7,921 nucleotides of DNA from Acidobacteriaceae bacterium (lineage in GTDB: Bacteria > Acidobacteriota > Terriglobia > Terriglobales > Acidobacteriaceae): contig JASHUF010000426.1 in NCBI GenBank assembly GCA_030040175.1, positions 1-7,921 of the forward strand. The letters are read 5' to 3'. A program made the translations under genes and the position numbers. Positions 1-5,290 of this stretch are shown here, piece by piece. The notes below the pieces were generated by a model. The model was not told the DNA's origin and searched no databases. It worked only from the letters and a program-made list of their open reading frames with translations. Each line of letters opens with the position of its first letter. Position 1 is the first letter of the stretch.

Positions 1-1
1 C

Positions 2-334
2 ATCAACGACCTCGCCACGCGGGCGCGGGGAAAGAAGCTGAATCCGGACGAAGCGGCGGGCTCGACCTTCACGCTGACGAATTCAGGCCTGTTCGGCGGC
101 GAGTTCGGCACGCCCATCATCAACCAGCCGGAGTCGGCCATCCTGGCCATCGGCGGGCTGCGCAAGGAGCCGGCGGTGCTCACCGATGCCGAGGGCAACG
201 ATACGATCGCCATCCGGTGGATGCAGTACTTCTGCCTGGGCTTCGATCACCGGACGATTGATGGAGCCGATGCGGGCAAGTTCATGCTGGAGTTCCAGGG
301 CGCGCTGGAGAACTGGGATCGGGCGATCGGGTGA
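2..334 (+). CDS. Dihydrolipoamide acyltransferase (E2), C-terminal part; 5' end outside window
   Basis: This is the last 110 residues of the E2 core of a 2-oxoacid dehydrogenase complex. The enzyme moves an acyl group from lipoamide to CoA in the cytoplasm. The clearest sign is the acyltransferase active-site motif DHRTIDGAD near residues 82-90 of the fragment, with His83 as the catalytic base and Asp87 of the DG pair. Before it come the conserved segments FTLTNSGLFGGEFGTPIINQ (residues 23-42) and ESAILAIGG, which form the catalytic-domain core. The frame is open from base 2 and ends at TGA 332-334, so only the N-terminal lipoyl domain(s), the E1/E3-binding domain and half of the catalytic domain are missing. 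The fragment cannot separate a 2-oxoglutarate (SucB) from a pyruvate or branched-chain enzyme, so no symbol is given. It converges on the minus-strand gene at 484-1476. Confidence 0.93.
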   Translation: MNDLATRARGKKLNPDEAAGSTFTLTNSGLFGGEFGTPIINQPESAILAIGGLRKEPAVLTDAEGNDTIAIRWMQYFCLGFDHRTIDGADAGKFMLEFQGALENWDRAIG

Positions 335-352
335 GCAACAAGAGGCAACTGC

Positions 353-400
353 AGATCCTTCGACTCCGATCGCTCAAGCGATCTTCGCTCAGGATGACAG
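353..400. repeat. REP-like intergenic palindromic element
   Basis: A nested inverted repeat lies just after the E2 stop codon. The inner arms are GATCGC (368-373) and GCGATC (378-383) around a TCAA loop. The outer arms ATCCT and AGGAT pair around a CTTCG...TTCGCTC segment. Elements of the form 'GATCCTTCGACT...CGCTCAGGATGACAG' recur between genes in many acidobacterial genomes as I remember them. That recurrence is recall, while the palindrome is seen here. It may act as an mRNA-stabilising or terminator-like structure. Confidence 0.5.
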
Positions 401-423
401 AGGCTAGTTCAGCATAGTGTTAT

Positions 424-449
424 CCCAGGTCTCAGATTCGAGACCTGGG
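424..449. terminator. Perfect 10-bp hairpin between convergent genes, possible bidirectional terminator
   Basis: CCCAGGTCTC (424-433) and GAGACCTGGG (440-449) form a perfect 10-bp stem with a 6-nt loop, placed between the ends of two convergent genes. The position suits a shared transcription stop. Neither side has a T-run, so it is not a textbook intrinsic terminator. The trailing GGGCACCCGG also resembles a dispersed acidobacterial intergenic repeat, so this could be a repeat rather than a dedicated terminator. Confidence 0.45.
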
Positions 450-483
450 GCACCCGGCGTCCATTCAATAATCGAGTTGAGAC

Positions 484-1476
484 TCACTCGCCCTGCGCCC
501 ACCCCAGCCCGTCTGTCCCGTGGCCGGTGGCGATGTGCTGCGTGACGGTCCAGGTGCTGAGGTCGATGGCGTCCACCTGATTGCTGTCGATGCAGGAGAC
601 GTAGGCGGTTTTGCCGTTGGGCGCGATGAGGACTTCCTGCGGGCTTTGAGCCACAGAAATAGAGCGCACGCGCGTCATCGTGGAAAGGTCAACGACATCG
701 ACCTTGTTGGCGTCGGGCACGGCGATGAGGAGAAAAGCGCCGTCGGGCGTGACCGCGCTGCCGTAGCCGAGGCCGCTCAAGCGGACCCAGGTTTTCACCG
801 AGTTGGTTGCCGTGCTGAGGACGGCGAGGCGCGGCTCGGTCTGGTCGGCGGTGAAGACCCACTGGCCGTCAGGCGAGACGGCGATGCGCTGCACCTGGCC
901 GGAGACGGGAATCACGGCGAGGGTCTTGCGCGCCTTCATATCGAGGACGGAAACAGTGCCGGGGCCCACGTTGGCGGTGTAGCCGCGCAGGCCGTCGCGG
1001 GAAATCGCGAGCATGTGGCTCTGTTCCTGGCCGGTGGGGATGGAGCCGACAATCTTCAGCGACTCGGGATCGATGAGGGTGACGGAGCGGTCGAGCTCGG
1101 TGGTGACGTAGAGCATTCCGTCAGGGCCAAGGACGGCGCAGTGCGGGCGCACGCCGTGATCGAACGCGATGGTTCGGATGACCTTGCGCGCGGCCAGGTC
1201 CACAACATCGATAGTCCGGCCGTCGGTGCCGGGCTTGCCCACGCCGGAGTTGCCGTAGATGGGCACGAAGGCGTAGCGGCCGTCGGGCGAAGCGGCGACT
1301 TCGTGGCCGGTGACGCCGCTTTCCGCCACGTTGGCGACGACTTTGCCGGCTGCGGGATCGACGAGGGCGAGACTGCGGCCGCCTTTCTGAGCGACAAGCA
1401 GGAGACTTTGCGCAACGGCTGTGGGCGCGGCCAGGGACACGAGCGCCAGCTCTGCAGCGAGAGGAAGCAATTTCAA
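484..1476 (-). CDS. Secreted YVTN-family beta-propeller protein
   Basis: A 330-residue protein with a Sec signal peptide (hydrophobic stretch up to A22, likely cut AVA|QS), followed almost entirely by repeats of about 40 residues. Each repeat has the pattern '(S/T)PDG..(A/V)(Y/F)V...V.V(I/V)D(L/P)...K....I..G', as at ASPDGRYAFVP, GPDGMLYVTTELDRSVTLID, SPDGQWVFTAD and APNGKTAYVSCIDSNQVDAID. This is the YVTN / cytochrome-d1-like beta-propeller fold, probably seven blades, located outside the cytoplasmic membrane. No haem c motif (CxxCH) or other catalytic signature is visible, so a binding or surface role is more likely than catalysis; the ligand is unknown. The start is a TTG at 1476. It was chosen because it gives a complete signal peptide and lies 6 nt after GAGG (1483-1486), and no ATG in this frame fits. 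A Glu at position 9 inside the hydrophobic core is slightly odd. It converges on the E2 gene and is transcribed alone. Confidence 0.85.
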   Translation of the reverse strand: MKLLPLAAELALVSLAAPTAVAQSLLLVAQKGGRSLALVDPAAGKVVANVAESGVTGHEVAASPDGRYAFVPIYGNSGVGKPGTDGRTIDVVDLAARKVIRTIAFDHGVRPHCAVLGPDGMLYVTTELDRSVTLIDPESLKIVGSIPTGQEQSHMLAISRDGLRGYTANVGPGTVSVLDMKARKTLAVIPVSGQVQRIAVSPDGQWVFTADQTEPRLAVLSTATNSVKTWVRLSGLGYGSAVTPDGAFLLIAVPDANKVDVVDLSTMTRVRSISVAQSPQEVLIAPNGKTAYVSCIDSNQVDAIDLSTWTVTQHIATGHGTDGLGWAQGE

Positions 1477-1503
1477 AGGGGACCTCGTTTTGACTTCGCA
1501 AGA

Positions 1504-1509
1504 ACTATA
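1504..1509 (-). promoter_or_regulatory. Candidate -10 box of the YVTN gene
   Basis: On the minus strand TATAGT lies about 28 bp upstream of the TTG start, which would give a leader of roughly 20 nt containing the GAGG ribosome site. No good -35 box is found at 16-18 bp (only TTCCGC), so the call is weak. Confidence 0.3.
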
Positions 1510-1643
1510 CCGCAGGGACTCAGCACCGCGGAAAGGGAGGGAAGCGCTTCACGCGCGAAGACGCAAGGGCAGGTCGTGCGCAAACTCCTGTTGCCTGGCG
1601 GCTCAACGGTTGGCAAAGATGGGAAAGAATACCCAGGGGAAGT

Positions 1644-1664
1644 TGGTTGCGGGGGTGGATTTGA
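1644..1664. repeat. Left direct repeat of the islet: tRNA 3'-end-like att candidate
   Basis: A 21-bp sequence starting TGGTTGCGGGGGTGG is repeated exactly, in the same orientation, at 3464-3484. Read on the minus strand it ends ...TCAAATCCACCCCCGCAACCA, i.e. a tRNA T-loop, acceptor strand, discriminator A and CCA. Both copies also carry ACCCAGGG a few bases upstream. On the far side (1665-1690) this copy differs from the right-hand one; its minus strand there reads TAATCCGAAACGGGGTC, which looks like the anticodon-stem and variable region of another tRNA. Confidence 0.6.
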
Positions 1665-1735
1665 ACACAAGACCCCGTTTCGGATTACCGTTCGATGTAT
1701 TGTCAATTTTTATATAGGGGATAGCGTTCTCGATC

Positions 1736-2305
1736 CTAAGACCGATTGGCACAGAGCTCGCAAAATTTAGGTGTAGTCGGCTGCAATAGCTTCAGGATTT
1801 CTTTGCGCTGGCGTTTTATTACAGCAGCCTGTCGATCCAGTTTTTCCAGGATGGTCGAAGGATCAAGGTGATACTGGTTGACGAAGAATTCATCCGCCGT
1901 CAGGACTGTGAGACCGTACCGGGAGAGAATGTCCGCAGGAAAATCGCGGACGTTTTCGGTAACAATGCTATTTGCCTTGGCAAGAATGGCAGCTGCCACT
2001 ACATGGCGATCATCCTGATCAGGTAACCCAGCAATCCCATTGACCATTTCGTCGGGAAAGCTCACCATAGCTTCCGGAAAAGCTGCCTGCATAGCATCCA
2101 GCCGTCGTTGAACCTGCTGCTCCGAGAACTTGAATTTTGGTCCCCGAAGCCCTCTGCGTACTTCCTCCATTATCTGCTCACTCCAGGCGATCCGGAAAAA
2201 GGCTGGTTCTTCCGCAGCCCGGAGAAAGGTGTCGCACAAAGGCATCGGCATAAGTACGCAGGCATCGGGGACCACGCAATACTCATTGTCTTGAGTGAGG
2301 ATCAT
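1736..2305 (-). CDS. PIN-domain toxin (PIN_3-like ribonuclease) of a toxin-antitoxin pair
   Basis: A 189-residue protein with the layout of PIN-domain endoribonucleases, which cut RNA with Mg2+/Mn2+ held by acidic residues. The visible acidic positions are Asp14 in VPDACVLMP, Glu47/Glu48 in EEVRRG, Asp98/Asp99 in LPDQDDRHVVAAA and Asp121 in TENVRDFP. The 'DACVLMPMPLCD...WSEQIMEEV' opening and 'PD.DDRHV.AAA' block fit the PIN_3 type that pairs with excisionase-like antitoxins, rather than the short VapC type. After the PIN fold (to about residue 140) comes a basic, helical C-terminal tail ending in a CELC pair. The ATG at 2305 lies inside the end of the antitoxin gene (23-bp overlap) behind AGAGGGG, which points to translational coupling and co-transcription with the antitoxin. 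The target RNA cannot be told from the sequence. Confidence 0.85.
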   Translation of the reverse strand: MILTQDNEYCVVPDACVLMPMPLCDTFLRAAEEPAFFRIAWSEQIMEEVRRGLRGPKFKFSEQQVQRRLDAMQAAFPEAMVSFPDEMVNGIAGLPDQDDRHVVAAAILAKANSIVTENVRDFPADILSRYGLTVLTADEFFVNQYHLDPSTILEKLDRQAAVIKRQRKEILKLLQPTTPKFCELCANRS

Positions 2306-2813
2306 CTACCCCTCTCGCATATAGACCCTCCTCATGTTCCGCCAAGGCAAGATCGTCGAGTTGCTTTCTCCGCCCTGCATCTCTCTTGCTCTTGTATGCA
2401 AGTGCATCACGAGCATATAGCCTGCGGTGCGTCCCAACCATGTGATAGGGAATGCTGCCCTTTTCGATCTCCTGGATCAGAAACTGCCGGGAAACCCCAA
2501 GCAGTTTGGCCGCCTCTACCGTCGTGAGTGTAGCCTCGCTTTGCAGGATTGTGACCGAATTCCCCTCTTTCAGGTCGGCCAGAAGCTGACACAAGAAGGA
2601 ATACAGGCTTCCCGGGAGAACCTGGGTCTTACCATCAGGTCCGACCAACCTCGCTTCAACCTTACGCAGCTTCGAGTAAAGATCGAGAACGTCCCGCTGA
2701 TCCTGCACGGAGATAGGGATCTCCACTCCTTCCGCCGCCAAATCCTTCGTATCCTCCATACGTGCAACCTCGCTTTGGACTGCTGAGTCCATCGACATTT
2801 GCTTCACATGCAT
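2283..2813 (-). CDS. Excisionase-family HTH DNA-binding protein, antitoxin of the PIN toxin
   Basis: A 176-residue protein. Residues 96-141 form a MerR/excisionase-type winged helix-turn-helix: LTTVEAAKLLGVSRQFL, then IPYHMVGTHRRLYARDALAY, with the usual 'G.HRR....D.L.Y' wing. The stretch that follows (KSKRDAGRRKQLDDLA) is typical of the excisionase-like proteins encoded next to PIN_3 toxins and probably leads into the toxin-neutralising tail. The N-terminal 95 residues are acidic and helical, likely for dimerisation. It is the first gene of a two-gene operon and its stop overlaps the toxin start. The ATG at 2813 has GAGG 4 nt upstream; internal ATGs at codons 6 and 8 are possible alternatives. 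By family analogy it represses its own promoter and binds the toxin. The shared intergenic region suggests that it also controls the Cas2-like gene. Confidence 0.82.
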   Translation of the reverse strand: MHVKQMSMDSAVQSEVARMEDTKDLAAEGVEIPISVQDQRDVLDLYSKLRKVEARLVGPDGKTQVLPGSLYSFLCQLLADLKEGNSVTILQSEATLTTVEAAKLLGVSRQFLIQEIEKGSIPYHMVGTHRRLYARDALAYKSKRDAGRRKQLDDLALAEHEEGLYARGVDDPHSRQ

Positions 2814-2861
2814 TAGACCTCAACACCCCCTACAAGCGCTAAAAATAATTCTCCTGCCTTA

Positions 2862-2890
2862 TTTACAATATAAGCTACAAATGCTATATT
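2862..2890 (+). promoter_or_regulatory. Promoter of the Cas2-like gene
   Basis: TTTACA (2862-2867) and TATATT (2885-2890) are separated by 17 bp; each matches five of six consensus bases. Transcription would begin about 2897, leaving a very short leader with the ribosome site AAGAGG before the ATG at 2914. Confidence 0.6.
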
Positions 2891-2895
2891 TGCAA
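2867..2895 (-). promoter_or_regulatory. Promoter of the antitoxin-toxin operon
   Basis: On the minus strand TTGCAA (2895-2890) and TATATT (2872-2867) are 17 bp apart. It overlaps the plus-strand promoter almost completely, with each -35 box next to or within the other's -10 region. The two RNA polymerases could not bind together, so the two transcription units should compete or be co-repressed. The leader to the antitoxin ATG would be about 45 nt. Confidence 0.55.
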
Positions 2896-2913
2896 TATCT
2901 GAAGAGGCGGGAT

Positions 2914-3195
2914 ATGGTCTACTTGGTCGCATATGATCTGGAAAGCCCGAATGACACCCCCGTTGACTACGAACGGGTGATCGGAGCAATCAAAGGCTCC
3001 TTTAACACATGGTGTCATCTTCAAAAATCGGTATGGATGGTTGAATCAGCGCTAAAGGCCTCTGAAATAAGGGACTTTCTCAAGAGTTACCTCTACTCCA
3101 AGGACATGCTTTTCGTTGCTAAGTTGGATGGCAACTGGGCAAGCTGGGGAATTGGAGACGAGCGGAACAAGTGGCTGAAGAACCAGCCCTTTTAG
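2914..3195 (+). CDS. Stand-alone Cas2-like protein (SinR-family ferredoxin-like fold)
   Basis: A 93-residue protein that begins MVYLVAYDLESP, the first beta strand of the Cas2/VapD-type ferredoxin-like fold with its conserved Asp (here Asp8). A helix (YERVIGAIKGSF), the strand SVWMVES, a second helix (ASEIRDFLKSYL) and the strand DMLFVAKLDGNWASWG follow in the order seen in proteins annotated 'SinR family' or Cas2-like. Cas2 and VapD relatives include metal-dependent ribonucleases, but many Cas2-like proteins have no known activity, so nuclease function is only a possibility. The ATG at 2914 is preferred over the ATG at 2881. It sits 6 nt behind AAGAGG, starts exactly at the first strand, and 2881 lies inside the promoter. 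No CRISPR repeats or cas1 accompany it. It is divergent from the antitoxin operon and shares its control region. Confidence 0.75.
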   Translation: MVYLVAYDLESPNDTPVDYERVIGAIKGSFNTWCHLQKSVWMVESALKASEIRDFLKSYLYSKDMLFVAKLDGNWASWGIGDERNKWLKNQPF

Positions 3196-3233
3196 ATTCG
3201 TGTCGTCTCATCGGTAATACTTCCCGAGTGTTT

Positions 3234-3245
3234 GCATTTTCTGAG
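3234..3245. repeat. Solitary copy of the MITE terminal repeat
   Basis: GCATTTTCTGAG here is identical to the terminal inverted repeat of the two MITE-like elements at 5809-5926 and 7760-7877. No matching opposite end or interior sequence is recognisable nearby, so it is either the remnant end of a third element or a chance 12-base match. Confidence 0.35.
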
Positions 3246-3315
3246 GACTGACGCCGCCTCGGCGATGATCTAAACGAACATCGGCACGTGGACCTTTGTA
3301 CGACGAGCGCTTTAA

Positions 3316-3510
3316 GACATTCCAGCGTTGCTGAAGAAACAGCCCGAGTTGGCTAATACCAAGCTGGCCGAGCACTTAGCTGGGATAAGGATGGTACCGC
3401 AGGAGGACGGGTCATATTCGGCTGAAGGGGAATGGGACCTGTTGGGAACCCAGGGTCCCGTGATGGTTGCGGGGGTGGATTTGAGCCACCGGCCTTTGCG
3501 TTATGAGTGA
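3316..3510 (+). pseudogene. C-terminal remnant of a site-specific recombinase running into a tRNA fragment
   Basis: The open frame after the stop at 3313-3315 reads DIPALLKKQPELANTKLAEH, then LAGIRMVPQEDGSYSAEGEWDLLG in pieces. This is the ending typical of large serine recombinases ('...L..H...I.M.P....Y.A.G.W.LLG'). It closes with MVAGVDLSHRPLRYE. The close variant 'VAGVDLNHRPLGYE' is, from memory, a common tail of bacterial recombinases. It arises because the frame continues across the minus strand of an initiator-tRNA-like 3' half. Only about 65 codons remain and the N-terminal catalytic domain is absent, so this is a dead fragment, although a TTG at 3328 leaves a 60-residue open frame. 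Assignment to the serine rather than the tyrosine class is moderate. Confidence 0.5.
3464..3507 (-). pseudogene. 3' fragment of an initiator-tRNA(Met)-like gene; right direct repeat / att candidate
   Basis: Read on the minus strand the segment starts with the anticodon loop CTCATAA (anticodon CAT, 3507-3501). It continues through a variable region (AAAGGCC), a T-arm GGTGG-CTCAAAT-CCAC(C), the acceptor strand CCCCGCA, discriminator A and CCA (3464-3466). The 5' half of the tRNA, and the partner of the anticodon stem, are missing. T-stem and acceptor together are one base short, so it is not a functional tRNA. The first 21 bases on the plus strand (3464-3484) repeat those at 1644-1664. Breakage at the anticodon loop is the usual edge of integrase targets in tRNA genes. 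Confidence 0.55.
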
Positions 3511-3921
3511 TGTAAGAAACGTAGTTTCAACGAGTTGGAGAGCGGGGTTGGGAGGCTCAAAGAGTGATAAAGAGTCGCAAAACGGAGAGAAGAGTTGTTA
3601 TTGGGGGTTGGTTTAGGGTTGGACCCTCAGTCGCCGATCACCAGCCCAAGGATTCGCAGGGCTTGGAGCAGGTCCGGAGCATCTTCTGCAAATTTCCGCG
3701 TGCGAAAAAAGCTGGAGACTGCCCTTTCGGTGGTGCGGCGGCGCTGCTGCCCATTGACCGTTTGTACGGCAATGCGTGCCAGCGGCTTGGATCGGCCCCA
3801 AGCCGCAGCAGTTCAAGATCTGGAACCACCTTACCCCTGACGGGCGACAAGGCGCCGGAGTCCGCAGACACAATTGCGTTGACGCCCCACATGAGTCTCG
3901 GCAACAGACAGCTCCAACTCG
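3511..3921. other. About 400 bp of decayed, gene-poor sequence downstream of fdhA
   Basis: No complete gene with start site and recognisable domains is visible here. Open frames exist on both strands, but none looks like a known protein except for a possible minus-strand gene end at 3627-3812. No terminator hairpin with a T-run was seen after the fdhA stop. The sequence joins the right edge of the tRNA fragment to the fdhA 3' end and is probably debris of earlier insertions. Confidence 0.5.
3627..3812 (-). pseudogene. Possible 3' end of an unidentified gene, no start
   Basis: A minus-strand frame of 61 codons ends at TGA 3627-3629 with a protein-like, helical ending (RTRKFAEDAPDLLQALRILG, then LVIGD). 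It is closed upstream by a stop at 3813-3815 and contains no plausible ATG, GTG or TTG start with a ribosome site. I do not recognise the family. It may equally be a chance open frame. Confidence 0.2.
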
Positions 3922-5112
3922 TTATGCAGCGATCACTCCGTGTGGATCGAGGACATACTTCTTCGCTGCTCCTTTATCGAAATCCTTATAGCCCCCTAGG
4001 GCTTCGTCCAGGGTAACGACGGTGACATTGACGGCCTTGGCGATTTTGATTTTGTCATGCAAAATCGCCATCATGAGTTGCCGGTTGTATTTCATCACCG
4101 GACATTGACCGGTAGTGAAGACATGGGATTTCGCCCATCCCAGACCGATGCGGATGCTGAGATTTCCCGTCTTGGCGCTCTCATCAGACGCACCCGGATC
4201 GTCGGTTACGTACAATCCTGGAATGCCGAGCGCACCCCCGGCGCGGCAAATCTCCATGAGAGAGTTCAGAACGGCCGCTGGGATCTCCTTCTTGGCGTTG
4301 TGCCCATGGCCTCGAGCCTCGAAACCCACGCAATCGACCGCGCAATCAACTTCGGGGACCTTGAGGAGGTTTTCGATCTGAGCCCCAACGGTCGCATCTT
4401 TGGAGACATCTACGGTTTCGCAGCCGAAACTCCTGGCCTGTGCCAGCCGCTCCGGAATCAAGTCGCCCACAATGACGACCGCAGCACCGAGCAGTTGGCA
4501 GGCAGCTGCACATGCCAGGCCGACCGGACCCGCTCCGCCGACGTAAACCGTGGACCCCGGACCAACCCCTGCGCTGACTGCGCCATGGTAGCCCGTTGGA
4601 AGAATGTCGGACAGGCAGGTAAGATCGCGTATCTTTGCCATAGCCTGGGCTTTGTCTGGGAATTTCAAGAGGTTGAAGTCTGCGTAAGGAACCATGACGT
4701 ATTCGGCCTGTCCTCCAACCCAACCACCCATGTCCACATAACCGTATGCTGCGCCGGGACGCGCTGGATTCACATTGAGACAAACGCCAGTGGCCCTTTC
4801 CTTACAGTTGCGGCACCGGCCACAGGCGATGTTGAAAGGCACGGAAACCAGGTCGCCAACCTTGATGAACTCTACATCGCGGCCCGCTTCGATCACTTCG
4901 CCCGTAATTTCGTGTCCCAGGATGAGACCTTTCGGTGCAGTGGTACGGCCTCGGACCATGTGCTGATCGCTACCGCAAATATTGGTCGAAACAATTTTGA
5001 GAAGGACGCCGTGTTCACACTTACGGTTCCCGAGTGCGAGTTTTGGGAAATCGATGGAGTGAATCTCCACCACACCGGGACCCATGTAAGCCACGCCACG
5101 ATTGCTTGGCAT
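3922..5112 (-). CDS. fdhA: Glutathione-independent formaldehyde dehydrogenase (zinc, NAD-dependent)
   Basis: A full-length 396-residue medium-chain zinc alcohol dehydrogenase. It aligns almost throughout with the Pseudomonas putida formaldehyde dehydrogenase (about 399 residues) as I recall it. The reaction is formaldehyde + NAD+ + H2O to formate + NADH in the cytoplasm, without glutathione. Catalytic-zinc ligands are Cys46 (NICGSDQHMVRG), His67 (LGHEITGE) and Asp169 (CLSDILPTGYHG). Structural-zinc ligands are Cys97, Cys100, Cys103 and Cys111 (CGRCRNCKERATGVC). The Rossmann glycine motif GGAGPVG is at 192-198 and Asp217 (VIVGD), at the end of the second strand, favours NAD over NADP. Formaldehyde dismutases share these features and cannot be excluded. 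The ATG at 5112 follows a perfect AAGGAGGT. All key residues are present, so the gene should be functional. It is monocistronic and lies between a decayed region and a broken integrase, which suggests acquisition with mobile DNA. Confidence 0.95.
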   Translation of the reverse strand: MPSNRGVAYMGPGVVEIHSIDFPKLALGNRKCEHGVLLKIVSTNICGSDQHMVRGRTTAPKGLILGHEITGEVIEAGRDVEFIKVGDLVSVPFNIACGRCRNCKERATGVCLNVNPARPGAAYGYVDMGGWVGGQAEYVMVPYADFNLLKFPDKAQAMAKIRDLTCLSDILPTGYHGAVSAGVGPGSTVYVGGAGPVGLACAAACQLLGAAVVIVGDLIPERLAQARSFGCETVDVSKDATVGAQIENLLKVPEVDCAVDCVGFEARGHGHNAKKEIPAAVLNSLMEICRAGGALGIPGLYVTDDPGASDESAKTGNLSIRIGLGWAKSHVFTTGQCPVMKYNRQLMMAILHDKIKIAKAVNVTVVTLDEALGGYKDFDKGAAKKYVLDPHGVIAA

Positions 5113-5121
5113 TTTCTGGTA

Positions 5122-5129
5122 ACCTCCTT
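5122..5129 (-). promoter_or_regulatory. Strong Shine-Dalgarno of fdhA
   Basis: On the minus strand AAGGAGGT precedes the ATG, with 10 nt between AGGAGG and the start codon, and fixes the start at 5112. The 170 bp further upstream (5130-5300) show no convincing -35/-10 pair. Confidence 0.8.
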
Positions 5130-5290
5130 GGGGGGAAATTTTCGGATCTGTAAATATTGCCGCGGAATGTTCGCTATGAGTGCCGGATACATTCGCTCAC
5201 GCGTCTTCTCCGGCGCTGAAAGTCCGAGCATTCCGGCTCGCTTCCACCTTCTATCACAGCGGCATTATCCTGAGCAATTGAATTTGCGCG

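Larger units (their letters stand above)
2860..2898. promoter_or_regulatory. Paired operator candidates between the antitoxin and Cas2-like genes
   Basis: Two copies of ATTT(A/G)CAATAT, at 2861-2871 and 2888-2898, are spaced 27 bp start to start. Each is centred on a small palindrome: TATT-TAC-AATA at 2860-2870 and ATATT-TGC-AATAT at 2886-2898. Each covers the -35 box of one promoter and touches the -10 box of the opposite one. This is what an autorepressor binding site for the HTH antitoxin would look like; binding itself is inferred. Confidence 0.5.
1644..3507. mobile_element. Putative small genomic islet bounded by tRNA-derived direct repeats
   Basis: About 1.8 kb lies between the 21-bp direct repeats at 1644-1664 and 3464-3484. 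It carries a PIN toxin with its antitoxin, a divergent Cas2-like gene and a recombinase C-terminal scrap abutting the right repeat. By eye its coding DNA is lower in GC than the flanking YVTN and E2 genes. Islands inserted by site-specific recombinases into the 3' half of a tRNA gene leave exactly this kind of direct repeat. No complete integrase remains inside, so the islet would now be immobile by itself. The mobile-element reading is an inference from repeat, cargo and recombinase remnant together. Confidence 0.5.

Noticed and set aside
520..1770. Long plus-strand open frame of 416 codons
   Set aside because: It is the antisense shadow of the YVTN beta-propeller gene. Its His/Asp/Gly/Ala-rich product has no domain logic, whereas the minus strand has a signal peptide and clear repeats.
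2814..3463. A CRISPR array beside the Cas2-like gene
   Set aside because: No regularly spaced repeat of 24-37 bp is present on either side; the only short repeats are the two operator-like 11-mers and the direct repeat at the islet edge.
3464..3540. A functional tRNA-Met gene on the minus strand
   Set aside because: The acceptor 5' strand, D-arm and 5' half of the anticodon stem cannot be found beyond 3507, and the T-stem/acceptor count is one base short.
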